DNA of 64,000 nt from Nigrospora sphaerica. Taxonomy: Eukaryota; Ascomycota; Sordariomycetes; Amphisphaeriales; Apiosporaceae. The stretch is taken from the NCBI GenBank assembly GCA_018287875.1, contig JAGVVL010000022.1, positions 1,860,001-1,924,000 of the forward strand, given 5' to 3'. Below the pieces are notes generated by a model, which saw only the letters and a list, made by a program, of their open reading frames with translations, ran no database searches and was not told the origin of the DNA. Positions 11,322 through 20,866 of this stretch are shown here, in pieces (positions within the stretch are counted from its first letter, which is position 1; each line of letters begins with the position of its first letter). A program made the translations under genes and the position numbers.

Positions 11322-12827
11322 CACCGACGTGGGGGTCGCCCGCGGCCAGGGGGGCGGGAAAAGACCCTTGTTACCTTTCCCGGGGGTTGAAAAGAATCCC
11401 GCAAGTTACAGCAGGCTGGGAAGCGAAGATCTTTCCTAGCCGCCCAAGTCACGTTCAGATGCCATCATGGCTTTCTCTGGACATAAACGCATCTACTACA
11501 GTTGAAACCGGATTCAACGTCCGGCTTCATGTCAATTGGATCTTTCTGAACGGATACTTATCATGGGGGTTCTCAGCTTACACAGTGTAGCCCATTAACA
11601 CGGTGTTCCTTAGAACATAGCCTGTCTGACACTGACAAGTGGGCCGTTTGCTAGGCGTTTGGCAACAACCAATCCGTACCTACGTATTCATTGGTTTCGA
11701 CTAATTAATTCTGACGACCATCCCCTCACCAATAAAAAGTCGCGCTGACCTGCATAATGACACTTTATCTGATAGATGAGTAACATGCGCAGTTTGAGAT
11801 GATTACAACTAGTATTAGTAAGGAGATGAATAGACTTACTAAATACGACTATCTACGTAGCCGGTAGCTGTAGAGATGCACGAGTTTGAGAATACTTACT
11901 TAGCTACGAGATTAGTCACTAAACTACTTCTTGATTAGCTTGGCTAGAGACTGGTATATGAAAGAGGATTTAAGCTAACATGGACCTGCTAGGTATTGAT
12001 TCGCGACCACTGCTCCGCTATGCCCGTCAACGCCAGAGGCTTTCTGTTTACAAACCAGCCAGTCCCCATGGATACTCCTAGCTGCAGCTCAACCGCCGAC
12101 TTGATACCCGAAGAACGCCAGATAACATCCAATGCGCACCCCAGGCGTCACGAGTTGTTACCCCGTATATGGTCTCTTGAAAATGGGAACTACTACCGTG
12201 CTTTCTTATCTTCACTACCCCTTATCTTATTGTTGCCACACTCCAGCCGCGTGCGGGCCAACCGTTGCCGCAATGGCCCTTCAAAGTTGGCATCGACTCT
12301 GTCATCTCTATACGGCCTCTCGTTGAAGTCATTGGCTGCTTCCCTGACCACTACTTGCACTGCTAGCTTCGAGGCGAAACAGTAATTGCCAAGCTCGGGA
12401 AGGCGAATTAAGTGCTATCTAGTCTCTGCTTTATCGAATATTCTCCATTACTAGGGGAAAGACGACTGATGTACTTCGACTCCGTAGATCTTAAGCAGGA
12501 AAGCTAGGCGGGTTAGTCTACATAAAGCCCTTTGAGTACTGATGATCAAAACTGCCTAGTCGCCTCATCTTCTTTAAGGGTGGAATGAGAACCTTTCAAC
12601 TTTAATAGGGCTTTGCTTAATTGGCAAACAGTTATCACGAGGCGGTGGGAATTACAAGGTAGAGTAACTCAGATTCGTAATCAAAGCTAAGATATCACTT
12701 TACGTGATATCTATATAAATGGAAGGGTCTATTAAAGGCGCACGAAGTGTATTAAGAACCCCCCATACGTCTCTTACGTATCCTTATTAACCATCTCACT
12801 AAAACCACCCTTCGCCCATGTCTCGAT
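11321..12827. other. AT-rich gene-free block
   Basis: From about 11640 the DNA becomes rich in TA and TTA/TAA words, with stops in every frame and no gene-like segment. This is unlike the GC-rich flanks and fits an old repeat altered by repeat-induced point mutation. No transposase or reverse-transcriptase motif survives that I can read. Confidence 0.5.
12690..12712. repeat. Perfect 9-bp inverted repeat
   Basis: AGATATCAC and GTGATATCT flank a 5-nt loop (TTTAC), followed at once by ATATAAAT. It sits about 115 bp past the stop codon of the minus-strand gene ending at 12828. It could form a hairpin in DNA or RNA; in AT-rich DNA chance is possible. Confidence 0.6.
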
Positions 12828-13234
12828 TTAGCAGCCACCGTCGTTGGGGTCGGAGCTAGTATCGTTGGTCAGTAAGTAATTCAAGCACTCTGGAAGGTCA
12901 AGTATGCGTAGGCCTGGTAATCCACGCCGGAAACGGGGGGGGGGCCGTCGGCCAAAAGGGTAGGTAGGGGTACTTACGTGAACTCCCAGTCGGCGGTGTT
13001 GGTACGGCCGCCCTGGGAGCAGCCGTTGACCTCGTTGATGAAGCGGAGCTTGCAGTCGGCGTTGTTGAGGGCCAGGCCGCCGCGGCCGTACCAGACAATC
13101 TTGAAGTCGGCGCGCTTGTTGCCGGGCAGGTTGGCACAGGCCGTCTTGGCCTGGCGGGCGTTGAAGAAGCCGGACAGGACGCCGGCGTCGCAGAGGTCGT
13201 TGATGGTGTTTTGAATTTGGATGAGGTGGCTCAC
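12828..13234 (-). CDS. Small Cys-containing protein, 5' end missing or unresolved
   Basis: Two joined exons are clear: 13234-12978 and 12855-12828. The 122-bp intron has donor GTAAGT, branch ACTGAC and acceptor CTAG, and the join gives TADWEFTSDPNDGGC followed by TAA. The readable part is about 94 aa with five Cys and contains FKIVWYGRGGLALNN and ADCKLRFINEVNGCS. No ATG opens this frame: the first codon at 13234 is GTG, and no signal-peptide exon could be found in the TA-rich DNA upstream (13240-13400). Either an upstream exon was missed or the 5' part has been lost. The composition resembles small secreted fungal proteins, but I do not recognise the family. Confidence 0.6.
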
Positions 13235-14553
13235 TTGCCCGTATATATACTCGTAACGTCTGTATATGTCGTTGTCTTCGGATACCGCGTCCGAAATGCC
13301 GGTGACTGCTTTCTCCGTTTACCTATACGCCCGACTATACACGCGTGGATCGTATATGCCTCCTCCGTATACGCCTGATCCTAAAAATATAGCTATATTG
13401 GATGCTCAGGATGTCTATAGGCACTAGCTAGGTATGAATCCTTCTTCTTCCCTTGGCTAATCTGGGGTACGTACGAAGCCGGTTCCGAAGGACCCGTCGA
13501 CGGTGGAACGGGCCCTTCAGCCTTGGGATCCGCTTCTAATCCACCATGGTGAATATGAACAGCTTGTCGGGTATACTTGTACCGCTCTGAGCCCAGTGTA
13601 GATTGTTGGTATTGAAGAAACTGGACGCGCTTGCAGCTGTGTTCCTCTGAATGAACCACAATGCCAAAGCCCTGGCAATGCTGGGCGCCCAAGACAAGGC
13701 TTACTTCTGTTTATTGAAGTCCCCTATATCATACCGGCCAGTGCAGAAAGCCTCGCTTGCGGTGAAGAGTCTTCGTCCCCAACCGATGCGCAGTCCTTCC
13801 TTTCTTGCAGCGGCCAACTTCTTTTACTCGCTTTGGCCGTCGTGAGCGGCCCAATAAGCTCATGCCTGGTGTTCGCCATGAGAGCGGTCGTGCCCCTTTA
13901 CGGGCCAGTGCACGGCTCGCCTGGAGATGTGAGCGTCTTGAAACCGGTGAACAGCGCGACGACGAGACCCTGTGCCAAATCCCCAGCAACAGCCTTGGCG
14001 CTCCCCCCACGCAGCACATCTTGTCTAGAACGCCACGTTAGGGACTTAGATCCCGGGAAGGTTACCGAAGTACCAAGCGGCAGCTGCCCCATATAATTCT
14101 TCCGCCATCGAAAAAGAAGTAGGCATGTTTTATGGGCCGGTTATACAATGTAGTAAGCACGAATGGCGCTAAACCCTGGGTAAAGGGGCACCAGTTTCCT
14201 TAACCCGATTGGCTCTTTGGATTATTATACACCTATTAGGAAGGAGTAAATCATAGAGCTAGCCCAAAGACAAGTAGAGGAAGGTTCGCATGGTACAGTT
14301 GGGGGGATCGAGCATAGTCTCTAGCTGCTCTACATGCTCTACCATACTTTTCCGCTTCATTCCGCTCCCTAAATGCTAGCTTACTGGCTCTACCAGCCCG
14401 CAATCGTATCCATAGCTGTCCGAAGCAGGGCCTTGATCCCGCGCCCCTCCTTATGGGCCGTACGCTGGCAGCCCACAAGCGTAGAGCACGTTGCCGAGTA
14501 GACGACTGTGCACGCGGCAGGGGGGCGCCGGAAGGCGCGGACGGGTGGACGGC
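13235..14553. other. No intact gene; possible relics
   Basis: The stretch 13240-13400 is rich in GTATAC/GTATATG words. A minus-strand frame (13692-13393) reads HIHHGGLEADPKAEGPVPP and could be a retroelement fragment, but no domain motif supports that. Nothing else is recognisable. Confidence 0.35.
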
Positions 14554-15040
14554 CTAGACGCTGCCAAGGGCCCAGACGACCTCAACGGTCGCGTAGCGAA
14601 TGAGGGCGTGGACCAGTCGCGCGCCCAGAGGGACCAGGGGCCCGTGCTGCCTCGCCCGGGCGTCGTCGTCGTCGTTGTTATCGTCGTCTTTGTTGTCATC
14701 GCCGAGCCACCGGCACGAGTCCGCTCGCCAGCAGCTTAGTTTACACGAGACGTGCAGGTCGACGCCGAGGATCGAGGCCACGTCGAAGCGACCCGGTCAA
14801 TACAGGCCCTTGACGCCTCGTCGAAGACGATGGGGAGGCCGGCCCAGTTGTGGGGGTTGGTAGGATTGGCGGCTGCGGCGTCGCGGGACCCTCCGCGGAG
14901 CCCGGAGAGATTGCCCTAAACGCTGCGGCTCCGCCACCAGCGCCCGCTGTGGAACAGCGGGTCTACGAGCACCACGTCGCCGGCGTGAACGCAAAGCCCG
15001 TGGAATGTGGACGGGCAGCAATAGATGACGGCCCATCTCG
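14554..15040 (-). pseudogene. Decayed gene with two stops and one frameshift, family unknown
   Basis: Reading down the minus strand, one frame gives FHGLCVHAGDVVLVDPLFHSG, is cut by TAG at 14916-14918, and continues in the same frame with NPTNPHNWAGLPIVFDE. A one-base shift then leads to GVKGLY, a TGA, and PGRFDVASILGVDLHVSC, ending at 14554 after an acidic DDDNNDDDD run. The pieces keep protein-like composition in one order and direction, so this is a formerly continuous coding region, not noise. GLY-stop-PGRF suggests CGA changed to TGA. The 5' boundary is uncertain. I do not recognise the family. Confidence 0.55.
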
Positions 15041-15769
15041 AGGTGGTCGAGAATCTGCCAGCAGCGGATGCCGACTGGGAACGCAGATTTCGGAAAAAGA
15101 ACAGCGCTACAGGCGGTAGCAGAAGGTGGCCTTCTCGAAATGGTAGATCGATTGAAGTGTGTAGGAGCTCGCTAAGGCGGTCGGTATTGTAAAGTGCTGC
15201 TTTGGGAATGCGCCGACATCTGATAACCCAAATAATATCTACAGTACATAGAGGTTGGTTGTTACCTGAGGCCAAACCCACAACCAACAGTCCACCAGCC
15301 AGTGAGTGTTAGATGTCACATCCGGAGAGATAACGTGCTAAAAATGCTGCATTATGTAAATGCAGAGCCGTATAGTAGCATCCATTCACAAAGATTCAAT
15401 CCACAGGACGCCTGACATTGAATTCAGTCCCAACTGTAAGCACACTGCACATCAAATAAAGGAGCCGACCTCCCCCCTTCCCAAGGCCGGGTCAGTGCTC
15501 TTGGCTTGTTTGCTACGTGCTGGGCCCGACAGCGGGGTCAGATGTGCAATTGGGTCGCGCGGAGAAACACGCCGCACGCGGAGCAGGGCCCCAACCGTCT
15601 GGCTGGGCGGCCTGTTGTGGTTTTCCCCTGAAGCCGGAGCGGTTGCACGAACATCTGTTTCCTCGCGCGTGAGTCACATTCAGCCCCTACGGTAGTTTCT
15701 GCTGAATGGTTCCCGTGGCGCTAGACACCCGCGTAGTATAATTCGGCAAGTAACCACGGCTTTCCCGCC
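15041..15769. other. Intergenic, no gene seen
   Basis: Separates two divergently placed pseudogenes. Only short random frames are present. Confidence 0.4.
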
Positions 15770-16618
15770 ATGGGAGCCGGCTGGAACCTAGCGGCACCGG
15801 CCTGGATACAGCTCTTAGAGAGCTTCGAGAGGCCCGAGCGCAAGCCAACGGGGAAGTCGATCAACGATGCCGATTCCGTGCCGGGGAGGACGGGCGGACG
15901 TACCACGGCTACAAGGAAGGCAAGTGCTGGCTGCCGAACGACGAGGGCGAGTGGGTCTTCGGCAACCCTTTCGATTACATCCACCTGAAGCTGATGGTAA
16001 GGTGAGTGAGCGGAGTTTCCTTGGGGGGAGCGACAGCGTGTCCGTCCAAAGCAAAAGGGGTTTGGCTGACGCGGAATGCCACGGGGGCGGGCGGGGGCGC
16101 GTTGTAGCTGCTTCGAGGACCCGCGGACCGTCATGCGGCGGGCGTGGGAACACCCCCGGCCGGGCGGGTAGCTCGAGTACCAGGACACGAGCGGCGAGGC
16201 GCTGCGGTACGGGGGCACGGCCGAGGGCACGGCGTGGGCGCGCTTCCTGCGGCTCGCGGGCGAGGCCATGGCGCGGCAGGGCCGGGACTTCCTGGCGCCG
16301 CGCCGGTATACGGGCTGGATGGACGAGCTCAGCTTCGTCAACACGCGCAAGGAGCTGATCTCGGGCCCCGTAAACGGCTGGCCCGACCACTCGCGTCTGC
16401 GCCTCGCGGGCTGCTACTCCCTCATCAACTGGCGCGGCGCCGGCGGCATCCACGACACCATGCGCAAGCTGCTGCTCAGCGGCGGTCTCGACCCGCGCCA
16501 GTACGACGAACTGGCCGCCGAGGTGCGCGCCGAGATCTCCGACGCGCCTAATCGCCTGTTCATGCCGCTGGTCGTCGTGTATGGCCAGAAGCCGTCCGAT
16601 GCGTGGCGCAGAGGATGA
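15770..16618 (+). pseudogene. LaeA/TAM-like SAM methyltransferase remnant lacking the SAM-binding core
   Basis: The GRTYHGYKEGKCWLPNDEGE entry segment of fungal LaeA-like methyltransferases (TAM domain) is joined directly to FGNPFDYIHLKLMV, the segment after the SAM site, so the region of about 80 residues with the VLDxGxGxG motif is absent. A good 106-bp intron (16002-16107, GTGAGT...GTAG) then leads to CFEDPRTVMRRAWEHPRPGG, a TAG at 16169-16171 where the family has Trp (PGGWLE), and a long intact C-terminal part ending MPLVVVYGQKPSDAWRRG. The N-terminal frame from 15770 also needs a shift to join. Without motif I the product could not bind SAM. TGG to TAG fits a RIP-type change. Confidence 0.8.
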
Positions 16619-17154
16619 TGTAGATAGAGGGACTGGAGGTGACCCCGCGACAGACCCCTCACCTGCACTGTAATAATTGGGCCCGGGTGACGACAGTACC
16701 CCTCCATTGGAAGGCGTGTGTACATAAGTACGTACAGGGTATCTACCATCCGTACCGGTTGCTGCCTTTTCAACCCAAAGACATGTGACGATAATAACAA
16801 AGCCATAGTTCTGATATGAATAGAGAGTATATCTTAAGATGCACCCTGTAGTCTTATAAATTTAGGAGGGTTACCAGGTTATCCATTGGATGGAATTCCC
16901 CAAAATTCATTCTCGGCTCCGAAACTCGGCCAGCGCCGGCGCCAACCTTGCCAGCGTCCGGCTCCACCCCTCACGTCCATCCGCAAGTCGCAGGTAGGAA
17001 GAAGGACACCACTCTCATCACTTATCCTCATCACTCATCACTCACCACTCACCAGATCGCCCACGTGCTCACTCACTCACCCGCTCCTCCCTTACCCAGC
17101 AAACAACCAATCGTCGTCCCGCCTTACCGCTACTCCAGCACCCGCCCGTCCACC
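16619..17154. other. Upstream region of the P5CR gene
   Basis: No gene. The last 150 bp hold tandem CACTCATCACTCA-like words and C-rich DNA directly before the ATG, as in leaders of highly expressed fungal genes. An in-frame upstream extension to 16948 exists but is not protein-like. Confidence 0.45.
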
Positions 17155-18175
17155 ATGGCAGCCAACCCTCTCAGCTCGAGCAAGCTCTGCTTCATCGGCG
17201 GCGGCAACATGGCGGGGGCCATCATCGGGGGCCTGCTGGCGCAGGGCGGCACGAGCCGGGACAAGGTGGTGGTGGCGGAGCCGTGGGAGGTGAACCGGGA
17301 GAAGATGGCGGCGCTGGGCGTGCGGACGACGACGGCGAACCCCGAGGCCGCCGCCGACGCCGACCTGCTGGTGCTGGCGGTCAAGCCGCAGGTGGCGCGG
17401 GGCGTGTGCCGCGAGCTGGCCGAGGCCTGGGCCGCCGCCGGCCGCGCCGACCTGCCCCTCGTCGTCTCCATCGCCGCCGGCATCACCCTCGGCAGCCTCG
17501 CCGCCTGGCTCGCCCTGCCCGACGGCCGCGCGCCCCCCGTCGTCCGCGTCATGCCCAACACCCCCGCCCTCCAGGGCGAGGGCGCCAGCGGCTGCTTCGC
17601 CGGCCCCGGCGTCGGCGACCACCAAAAGGCCCTCGTCAACGCCCTGCTCGCCAGCTTCAGCAAGGTCACCGAGTGGGTCGACAAGGAGGAGCTGATTGAC
17701 GTCGTCACCGGTCTGTCGGGTGAGTCTCTCTTTTCCCTTCTCTCTCTTTCCCGTTTCACCAACCCCCCCCTCTCTCGGACTCCCATCCCCAACTCTTTCC
17801 CCTCTCCTCACCCCTCAAAGAAGAGAAAGGACCCCTTCAGAAGACTGACCTCACGGGGGGGTGTCAGGATCCGGCCCGGCCTACTTCTTCGCCATGGTGG
17901 AGCACCTGGTGGCGAGCGCGACGGCGCTGGGCCTGCCCGAGGAGCAGGCGCTGCGGCTGGCCAAGCAGACGTGCCTGGGCGCCGGCCGCATGCTGACGGT
18001 GGCGGCCGAGACGCCCGCCCAGCTGCGCGTCAACGTCACGAGCCCCAAGGGCACCACCGAGGCCGCCCTCAAGAGCTTCGAGGCCGCCGGCTTCGCCGCC
18101 GTCGTCGACGGCGCCGTCCGCGCCGCGACGGCCCGCGGCGCCGAGCTCGGCAAGAGCCTCGGCGAGCAGTCGTGA
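17155..18175 (+). CDS. Pyrroline-5-carboxylate reductase
   Basis: Exons 17155-17719 and 17868-18175 give 290 aa, the usual length. The 148-bp intron (GTGAGT...GACTGACC...GTCAG) splits the glycine of the P5CR signature, restoring LSGSGPAYFFAMVEHL. The enzyme performs the last step of proline synthesis, NAD(P)H reduction of pyrroline-5-carboxylate in the cytosol. Visible are the Rossmann motif CFIGGGNMAGAIIGGL (about 12-27), LLVLAVKPQV, VRVMPNTPALQGEGA and the C-terminal dimer-domain helices with QTCLGAGRML and SPKGTTEAALKSFE. The ATG at 17155 has a CACCATGG context; upstream in-frame codons are not conserved-looking. It converges on the SET-domain gene. Confidence 0.96.
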
Positions 18176-18576
18176 GGAAACGAAGGAGGAGACGAAAAGA
18201 AAAGAGAAAGGGATGGGGAATGTTTCTGGGGAAACGAGCGTCCGAGGCGAGAGAGAAAGGGCCGACCGTAGATGTACCACGGTCGCGCGCTAGATGCCGG
18301 ATGGGCGTATCATAAAGGGCCTGCAAGGACGGCGAGGCACAACCGCCTCCTCACACCATCTCACCGGCCCGGGAACGATGAAAATGGTGTCATTTAGACT
18401 TTCACTGGTAAATCAGCACTAAGAAGAGCGCCAAGCTTTGCATTCACCCTTTTGCTTCATCAATCATGTACGCTTTCCATGCACACGCTATTGAAACCGC
18501 CTTGTTTGTAACATGTACTGCCAGCAGACGGCTACTGGCCGACCCACCGGCTGCCCCCTTTTCCCCAGATGCCGTC
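18176..18576. other. Shared 3' region of two convergent genes
   Basis: The P5CR gene ends at 18175 on the plus strand and the SET gene at 18577 on the minus strand. The 401 bp between hold both 3' untranslated regions; no other feature is seen. Confidence 0.5.
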
Positions 18577-19922
18577 CTAGGCCCTCGACTCCTTGCCAAC
18601 CAAACCGAGGCTTTCCTCTCGCCTGCCGGGGTTGCCTATTTCTCGGCGGCGGGGGGGGTGCTGGGACGGCTGCTGCCGTAACTCGCGCTCGAGCTTCTGG
18701 ATCCACGCCGTCGTGGCCTCGCCCGGTTCCGCCAGCGTGCCGTCGGGCCCGACGCAGCACACCTCGACGTCGAGGGCCTCGCGGGCGTTGCGGAGGGCCT
18801 CCTCGAGGTCGCCCATGTCGTAGGCGAGTTTGGAGCAGCAGCGGTACCTGGCGGGGGAAGGCGGTCGTTAGTTTACAGGGGGACGGCGGGTCACAAAGGG
18901 GCAGAAAGCCGTAGTTATCGGCGGCCAGCGGGACCATGGAGGACCGGAAAAGACGAGGCCGGTGAGGGGGAGGGATGGGGGTGTACATACGCGTTGAACA
19001 GCGGCTCACCCAGCAGGCCCAGGCGCACAAGGGTGTCGACGAGGTCCTGGCCGGCGTGGAAGGCCTCGACGTCGTCGGCGAGGTCGGGGCGGCCGTCGAG
19101 CTCGGGCGGGCCGGCGGGGGGGTTGTCCTTGTACCAGAAGTACTCGCCGAGCATGTCGTCGAGGTCGACGGCGCTGTCGTTGAGGGCGTCGGCGGCGGGG
19201 CCAAGGGCGCAGGCGTCGCGGCAGCGGCAGTCGAAGCCCCACTGGCGCAGGCGGCGCTGGCGGCGGGCGCGCGGGGCCAGCAGGTCGATGTAGGCCGAGT
19301 GCAGCTCCTCGCCGGCGGCGACGGCGCGCAGCGTGCGCACGCGCAGCCGGCCCGCCGCCGCGTCGTAGTGCTCGTGGATCGTCGGCCGGCACGCGTGGTT
19401 CATGCGGCTGAAGAGCGGGAAGAGCCCGCGCCCCGTCGCGCGCCCCGTGTCCAGGTTGTTTGTGAAGAAGATGCCGTACGCCCGGCACACGGCCTCGACC
19501 GCCCGCCGGAACTCGGCCCGCGTCCGCCGCTGCCCGTCGCCCGCCCGCACCGCCCGGTGCGCCTCGCACCACTCCCAGATGTCCCGGAAGATGGCCCCCC
19601 GGCTCACCGCCTGCCACGCCACCGCATCGATGCTGTGCCGGTCGATGCGCGCCAGCTGCGTCTCCGAGCACCGGTCCAATGCCTCGCAAAACGCTCGCGT
19701 CGTTTCCTTCTCGGCCACCGTCGGGATCATGATTAGGGGCTCCTCGTCGATGATCAGCGTGCCCCTGGGGATGTCCCGGACCGCGAAGAGTCCGTAGCCC
19801 GACTCGGGCGTCTTCCGCACCTGCACCAGATCCGTGCCCTCGGACGCGTCAGACGGCAGCGAGATGGCGGATATGCCGTCGCATAGCTTCTCTATGATCT
19901 GGAGCTCCGGCGCCTTCGCCAT
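18577..19922 (-). CDS. SET-domain (SMYD-like) protein lysine methyltransferase
   Basis: Exons 19922-18991 and 18847-18577 give 400 aa. The 143-bp intron begins GTATGT and ends GCCAG; the join reads LFNAYRCCSKLAYDMGD. SET hallmarks are present: RKTPESGYGLFAVRDIPRG at the start of the domain, SRMNHACRPTIHEHYD (the NHxCxPN motif that shapes the active site) and GEELHSAYIDLL, followed by a post-SET-like CRCRDAC. There is no MYND finger between the SET halves. The C-terminal exon is a short helical, TPR-like segment and a basic tail. The ATG at 19922 (CCATGG) is preferred; an in-frame ATG at 19988 would add 22 residues. The substrate is unknown. Confidence 0.88.
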
Positions 19923-20866
19923 GGCCGTGGCGGCGCGTGCGTCACCCCACAGAAAGGGTTCCCGGTGGAGAAAATGTTGCAAATACACCGCGAGTGCGTC
20001 CGCGAAAGGCGATGACCCTATTCATCGACTTTCGGCCAAAATCTCCATGATCGGCGCGGCCTGAAGGAAAAGAGAAATGGACGCATGCAGCGGTCGCCTA
20101 CCCTCGCCAGTGGAGGCTTCAAGATTTTGATGGCTGAGTTGGCCAGCATGCAAGATGGATCGTGGCTGACCCACATAAACCCGGGGAAGCTCCTTTTCCT
20201 ACCTTTCATGGATGCCTCCTTCCGTCGTAGCGACTCTGGACGGGGTCATGTGCCTTTTGGTTCCCTAGATCATGCCTCCACGCCCGCTCGTAAGGCTGAA
20301 CTGGACATCTGGAGCACGGGTTGTCATGAATGGAAATGTCGAATCTCCGGGTAAGACCTCGTGGGCAAGACCGCAAGGGGAGGACGACTCGGCTTGCTAA
20401 TCTCTGCAGCAGTCGCAGGCCTCCTTACTTCCCCCCTCCCAGCTTCTCTTGGATGTCTATGTTGAGTCAAGCCTGTTGTGCTTGTTCCCGAGCCACCCTC
20501 TTCAAGACATACCCATACATACATAGATATACATTTGCCTGGGAAGTTGGAACACCGAGGTGCTCTGATGCCTCCAGGATACGATTGATTCCGTTTACAG
20601 TAGCGTTCGCTTAGCCGAGGTCAGAACCGCACCCACGCAACTTCTCACAACCTACGAATGTGAGGGGGAAATGGGGCATCGAGTGTCACGATACTAGTTT
20701 CAGTCTGTTGCACGTCATTAAATCATAAATTACTCCACCGAATGCGGGTTAGCAACGCCAAGCCTACTAAAAACGAGAAACCCTGAAGTCAAAGAATACG
20801 CGTCTCAAATTCCTGCTTTTTCCCATGCACACGTAAAACCTCGTCAAGATCGTCAAGCGGCAGCGC
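19923..20866. other. Intergenic, no gene seen
   Basis: Lies between the SET-gene promoter and the 3' end of the Sti1 gene. Only short random frames. Confidence 0.45.

Noticed and set aside
16948..17154. Upstream extension of the P5CR protein to 16948
   Set aside because: The extra 69 residues are His/Thr/Pro-rich translation of a CACTCA-repeat leader; the ATG at 17155 has a good context and the usual protein start.
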